From: Bacteroidota bacterium
GTDB lineage: Bacteria > Bacteroidota > Bacteroidia > B-17B0 > Aurantibacillaceae
Length of the DNA: 8,669 nucleotides
Assembly (NCBI GenBank): GCA_947474485.1
Contig: CANJJP010000051.1
Location: forward strand, 1 to 8,669
Direction of reading: 5' to 3'
Shown here: in pieces, positions 6,456 to 8,669 of the stretch
How positions within the stretch are numbered: position 1 is the first letter of the stretch
Layout: the number at the start of each line of letters is the position of its first letter
Notes under the pieces: generated by a model
What the model saw: only the letters and a program-made list of their open reading frames with translations
What the model was told of the DNA's origin: nothing
Database searches by the model: none
Program-made: the position numbers and the translations under genes

Positions 6456-7211
6456 ATGAAAGTAAAAATTTTATCTGTAATAACCGCCTTAGCTTTATTA
6501 TGGGCTTGCGATAGTAAAACTACAAGCAGTATATTAAACACAACCAACTCCATTTTAGGTGGTGGTGGAACGAAGCCAGTTGACTTAACTCCAACTAACG
6601 ATGAAGTAATCAGCGGATTAAAAGAGGCGCTTAGCACAGGGGCAACCAATTCAGCAGGATTTGCTTCTAAATTAGATGGTTTTAATAAAAACCCAATGTT
6701 GTTTATTCCTTTCCCGCCACAAGCAGCAAAAATGAAACAAAAATTAATTGATCTTGGCATGCAAAACAAGGTTACTGAATTTGAAGTTTCTTTAAATCGT
6801 GCAGCTGAAGAAGCTTCTAAAGATGCTGCTCCTATTTTTGTTAACGCAATTAAAAACATGAGTTTTGCTGATGCAATGGGTATTTTAAAAGGTGGTGATA
6901 CTGCTGCAACTCATTTCTTAAGAGAAAAAACCTATGCATCATTAGTTGAAACGTTTAAACCAACTGTAAAAAATGCAATTACTAAAGTTGAAGTTACTAA
7001 ATACTGGACTCCACTTGCAAACACTTATAATAAAATTCCTTTCGTTGAAAAACAAAATCCTGATTTAGATAGTTACGTTACAGGACTTGCTGCTCAAGGT
7101 TTATTTAAGTTGGTTAGAGACGAAGAAGCAAAAATCAGAAAAGACCCTATGGCTCGTGCAACCGACATTTTAAAGAAAGTGTTTGGTTATGCTGATTCTC
7201 AAAAGAAATAA
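6456..7211 (+). CDS. DUF4197 domain-containing putative lipoprotein
   Basis: A 251-residue exported protein of the DUF4197 family, whose function is unknown. The N-terminus (MKVKILSVITALALLWAC) is a signal peptide with a plausible lipobox ending at C18, though W at -2 is unusual. A low-complexity linker with GGGG (35-38) follows. The DUF4197 body starts near 47 (NDEVISGLKEALSTG). Recognisable landmarks are IPFPPQAAKM (84-93), LNRAAEEASKDAAPIF (113-128) with following FADAMGIL, and the signature GDTAATHFLREKT (147-159), then VTKYW and a lysine-rich helical tail (KKVFGYADSQKK). Mature protein is probably anchored in an envelope membrane facing the periplasm. It has its own candidate promoter and a strong terminator downstream, so it is probably monocistronic. 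Substrate or partner cannot be inferred from neighbours. Confidence 0.88.
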   Translation: MKVKILSVITALALLWACDSKTTSSILNTTNSILGGGGTKPVDLTPTNDEVISGLKEALSTGATNSAGFASKLDGFNKNPMLFIPFPPQAAKMKQKLIDLGMQNKVTEFEVSLNRAAEEASKDAAPIFVNAIKNMSFADAMGILKGGDTAATHFLREKTYASLVETFKPTVKNAITKVEVTKYWTPLANTYNKIPFVEKQNPDLDSYVTGLAAQGLFKLVRDEEAKIRKDPMARATDILKKVFGYADSQKK

Positions 7212-7233
7212 GTTTGAACAAAACTAAATAATG

Positions 7234-7264
7234 AAAAGACTACTCGAAAGAGTGGTCTTTTTTA
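7234..7264 (+). terminator. Intrinsic terminator after the DUF4197 gene
   Basis: AAAAGACTACTC (7234-7245), GAAA tetraloop (7246-7249), GAGTGGTCTTTT (7250-7261), then further T residues. The 12-bp stem has one wobble pair (T7239-side C/T position against G) and runs into a U tract, 22 nt after the stop codon. It separates this gene from ctaA. Confidence 0.85.
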
Positions 7265-7310
7265 TTTCACAAAAACTATAAAAAAACTTCCTTTCTATTG
7301 TTTCAGAAAG

Positions 7311-7318
7311 TACCTTTG
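7311..7318 (+). promoter_or_regulatory. Bacteroidota-type -7 box for ctaA
   Basis: TACCTTTG is an exact TAnnTTTG match, 14 nt before the ctaA ATG and downstream of the preceding gene's terminator. The -33 region is weak (TTTC at 7292-7295, slightly too close). Position between a terminator and a start codon supports it. Confidence 0.55.
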
Positions 7319-7332
7319 TCAAAATTTTTGAC

Positions 7333-8388
7333 ATGCTTAAATCTAATCCTAATAAAAGCATTATCCTTTGGTTGCTTAGTGGTTGTTTTTTAGTTTACGT
7401 AATGGTTGTAGTAGGTTGTTTAACGCGCCTTACACACAGCGGACTTTCTATAACTGATTGGAACTTTAGTTTATTTGTTCCACCCTTAAGTGATGCTGCA
7501 TGGCAGGATAGATTTGCACAATACCAAACAAGCCCCGAATTTAAATTAGTAAATTATGATATGATCTTAGAGCAATTTAAACCTATCTTTTGGTGGGAAT
7601 ATATTCACCGTACAATTGGAATGTTTATAGGTGTTGTATTTGCATTAGGATATTTTTATTTTTTAATCAAGAAAAAACTAACACCAAATCTTCACAAAAG
7701 ACTTTTGATATTAGTTGGTGTTGGTGCATTGCAAGGCGTAATTGGTTGGTGGATGGTGAAGAGTGGATTAAGTAAAGAACCCGCAGTTGGTCATTACGAA
7801 TTAGCAACGCACTTAATGAGTGCATTTATGGTATTTGCATTTACATTTTGGTTTACACTAGAATTAATAAATGATCAAGAAGAAAAACCTGAAGTATCCA
7901 CTACAAAAATTCGACCTTTACTTCTGTCCTTTTTTGTTGTGTTGATTTTACAAATAATTTACGGAGCATTTACAGCAGGTTATACAGAAGGAAATAGTAG
8001 TAAAGTAAGACCAGGTCACATGTTTAACTCATGGCCTAAAATGGATGGTAAGTGGGTAGCAGATCAGGTTACAATGAAAGAAGGATTTTTTGCAAACATT
8101 TTCGAAAACCCTGCAGGCATTCAATTCGTTCATCGCACAATGGCGTTTCTTGTTGTGGCTTTTGTGGCTTTCATTTGGATTAAAACCAATAAAATGAAAT
8201 TAAACAAATCACAATACCGTGGCGTTACTTTTTTAATTTACGGAATTACCATTCAGTTTATGTTGGGTGTTTACACGCTGCTATATCAGGTTCCAATTTT
8301 ACTTGGCACTTTACATCAAACTGGCGCATTCTTTTTGTTTGCCACAACAATTTACTTGCTTTTCCATTTTAGAAAAGTTAAGTCTTAA
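7333..8388 (+). CDS. ctaA: Heme A synthase (COX15/CtaA family)
   Basis: Oxidises the C8 methyl group of heme O to the formyl group of heme A, needed by aa3-type cytochrome oxidases. The 351-residue inner-membrane protein has about eight hydrophobic segments (near 10-29, 92-112, 122-141, 155-177, 194-215, 262-283, 296-318, 322-344). The four heme-ligand histidines are in family positions: H92 in WEYIHRTIG (with E89), H160 in ELATHLM, H267 in QFVHRTM, H328 in GTLHQTGAF. TRLTHSGLSITDW (31-43) and FNSWPKMDG (231-239) are Cox15-type signatures; the CtaA cysteine pair of Bacillus is absent. The loop between GAFTAGYTEG and FNSWPKMDG (about 218-230) seems somewhat long. No ctaB or oxidase subunit gene is visible within the window. 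It has its own promoter box. Confidence 0.95.
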   Translation: MLKSNPNKSIILWLLSGCFLVYVMVVVGCLTRLTHSGLSITDWNFSLFVPPLSDAAWQDRFAQYQTSPEFKLVNYDMILEQFKPIFWWEYIHRTIGMFIGVVFALGYFYFLIKKKLTPNLHKRLLILVGVGALQGVIGWWMVKSGLSKEPAVGHYELATHLMSAFMVFAFTFWFTLELINDQEEKPEVSTTKIRPLLLSFFVVLILQIIYGAFTAGYTEGNSSKVRPGHMFNSWPKMDGKWVADQVTMKEGFFANIFENPAGIQFVHRTMAFLVVAFVAFIWIKTNKMKLNKSQYRGVTFLIYGITIQFMLGVYTLLYQVPILLGTLHQTGAFFLFATTIYLLFHFRKVKS

Positions 8389-8411
8389 TTTGTTTAGATA
8401 AAAAACAAATT
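8387..8411 (+). terminator. Weak AT-rich hairpin overlapping the ctaA stop
   Basis: AATTTGTTT (8387-8395) pairs with AAACAAATT (8403-8411) around a 7-nt loop. It begins inside the TAA stop codon. The stem has only two G/C pairs and no T run follows, so termination here is doubtful, though it is the only hairpin immediately after ctaA. Confidence 0.25.
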
Positions 8412-8435
8412 ACTATCGCCAATATAATTATTATT

Positions 8436-8669
8436 CGGAGGAGAGCATTGGCCTTGATGCCGCGCGGTGCCATGTGGCGGGGAACTTCAATTTCTTAGAA
8501 ATTTTTTATTGGAAGTTTACTCCCCGTTTTAGATTTTCATAGAAATTGTAGAGGGGCGCGTGGGATTCGCAGCATCTTGACTTCTTTTTGTTTCTTGCTA
8601 ACACACAAGCTGGCTCAAACATGCGCTGCATCTTTGCCCTGATCAAGCAAGAAAAAGAAAATATAAAAA
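8436..8669. repeat. Structured, locally GC-rich intergenic segment, possibly an interspersed repeat
   Basis: The last 281 bases (8389-8669) hold no credible gene on either strand. From about 8436 composition changes: 8441-8480 is about two-thirds G+C against roughly one-third in the genes, with the 8-bp palindrome CCGCGCGG at 8460-8467. Two nested inverted repeats follow. One is a hairpin at 8478-8526. The other is a long-range pairing of 8585-8599 with 8646-8660 (15 positions, one mismatch, one wobble), with GCAGC/GCTGC at 8569-8573 and 8625-8629. Sequence such as TCTTGACTTCTTTTTGTTTCTTGC next to GGGATTCGCAGC is reminiscent of degenerate intergenic repeats I associate with Bacteroidota genomes, but copy number cannot be judged from one copy. 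Confidence 0.4.
8478..8526. other. Bulged hairpin within the right-end structured segment
   Basis: CGGGGA (8478-8483) pairs with TCCCCG (8521-8526). ACTTC (8484-8488) pairs with GAAGT (8512-8516), leaving TTAC unpaired on the 3' side, and AAT/ATT (8489-8491 with 8508-8510) extends it. The tip contains a further small inverted repeat, AATTTC-TTA-GAAATT (8489-8503). The consistent nesting suggests a folded RNA or a repeat hairpin rather than chance. Confidence 0.5.

Noticed and set aside
6449..6859. Minus-strand open frame of 136 codons
   Set aside because: Antisense to the DUF4197 gene, whose family motifs are clear on the plus strand.
7590..7775. Plus-strand open frame of 61 codons overlapping ctaA
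   Set aside because: Out-of-frame shadow of the heme-ligand region of ctaA.
8389..8669. Possible CRISPR, tRNA or insertion sequence end
   Set aside because: No regularly spaced direct repeats, no cloverleaf or T-loop consensus, and no transposase fragment or target duplication can be seen.

Overview
The window looks like an AT-rich chromosomal segment from a member of the Bacteroidota. Three things point there: a secreted protein with a GEVED-type region and a C-terminal type IX secretion (Por) sorting domain, exact matches to the Bacteroidota sigma-factor -7 box (TAnnTTTG) in front of three genes, and relatives of the encoded proteins as I recognise them (DUF4197 protein, Cox15-type heme A synthase, propeller-type sensor kinase). 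I cannot assign class or genus. No tRNA, rRNA, CRISPR array, transposase or phage gene is visible.

Layout. Positions 1-3789, minus strand: a tight row of four genes transcribed leftwards, hutI (imidazolonepropionase) -> T9SS-sorted surface or secreted protein -> class I SAM methyltransferase -> start of a DinB-like protein cut by the window edge. Gaps are 4, 9 and 2 nt, so co-transcription is likely although the products share no obvious pathway. Positions 3850-4101 are non-coding and separate this row from a divergent locus. Positions 4102-5101 hold a wrecked sensor histidine kinase of the two-component-regulator-propeller plus LytS/YehU-like kinase type. Its signal peptide and first residues are on the plus strand, a propeller piece lies inverted on the minus strand, and the kinase C-terminus is again on the plus strand with a one-base frameshift. 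Positions 5140-6399, minus: full-length cinA. Positions 6456-7211, plus: DUF4197 putative lipoprotein, followed by a clear hairpin terminator. Positions 7333-8388, plus: heme A synthase (Cox15/CtaA). Positions 8389-8669: non-coding, with a locally GC-rich, hairpin-forming segment resembling an interspersed intergenic repeat.

Functionally this is mostly housekeeping: histidine breakdown (hutI without its hut partners here), pyridine-nucleotide salvage/repair (cinA), and heme A supply for an aa3-type oxidase (ctaA), which implies aerobic respiration. I found no convincing new defence or biosynthetic system. The most noteworthy structure is the scrambled kinase pseudogene, in which homologous fragments lie on opposite strands within about 1 kb; simple gene calling would report it as two unrelated hypothetical proteins. 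The structured segment at the right end is second.
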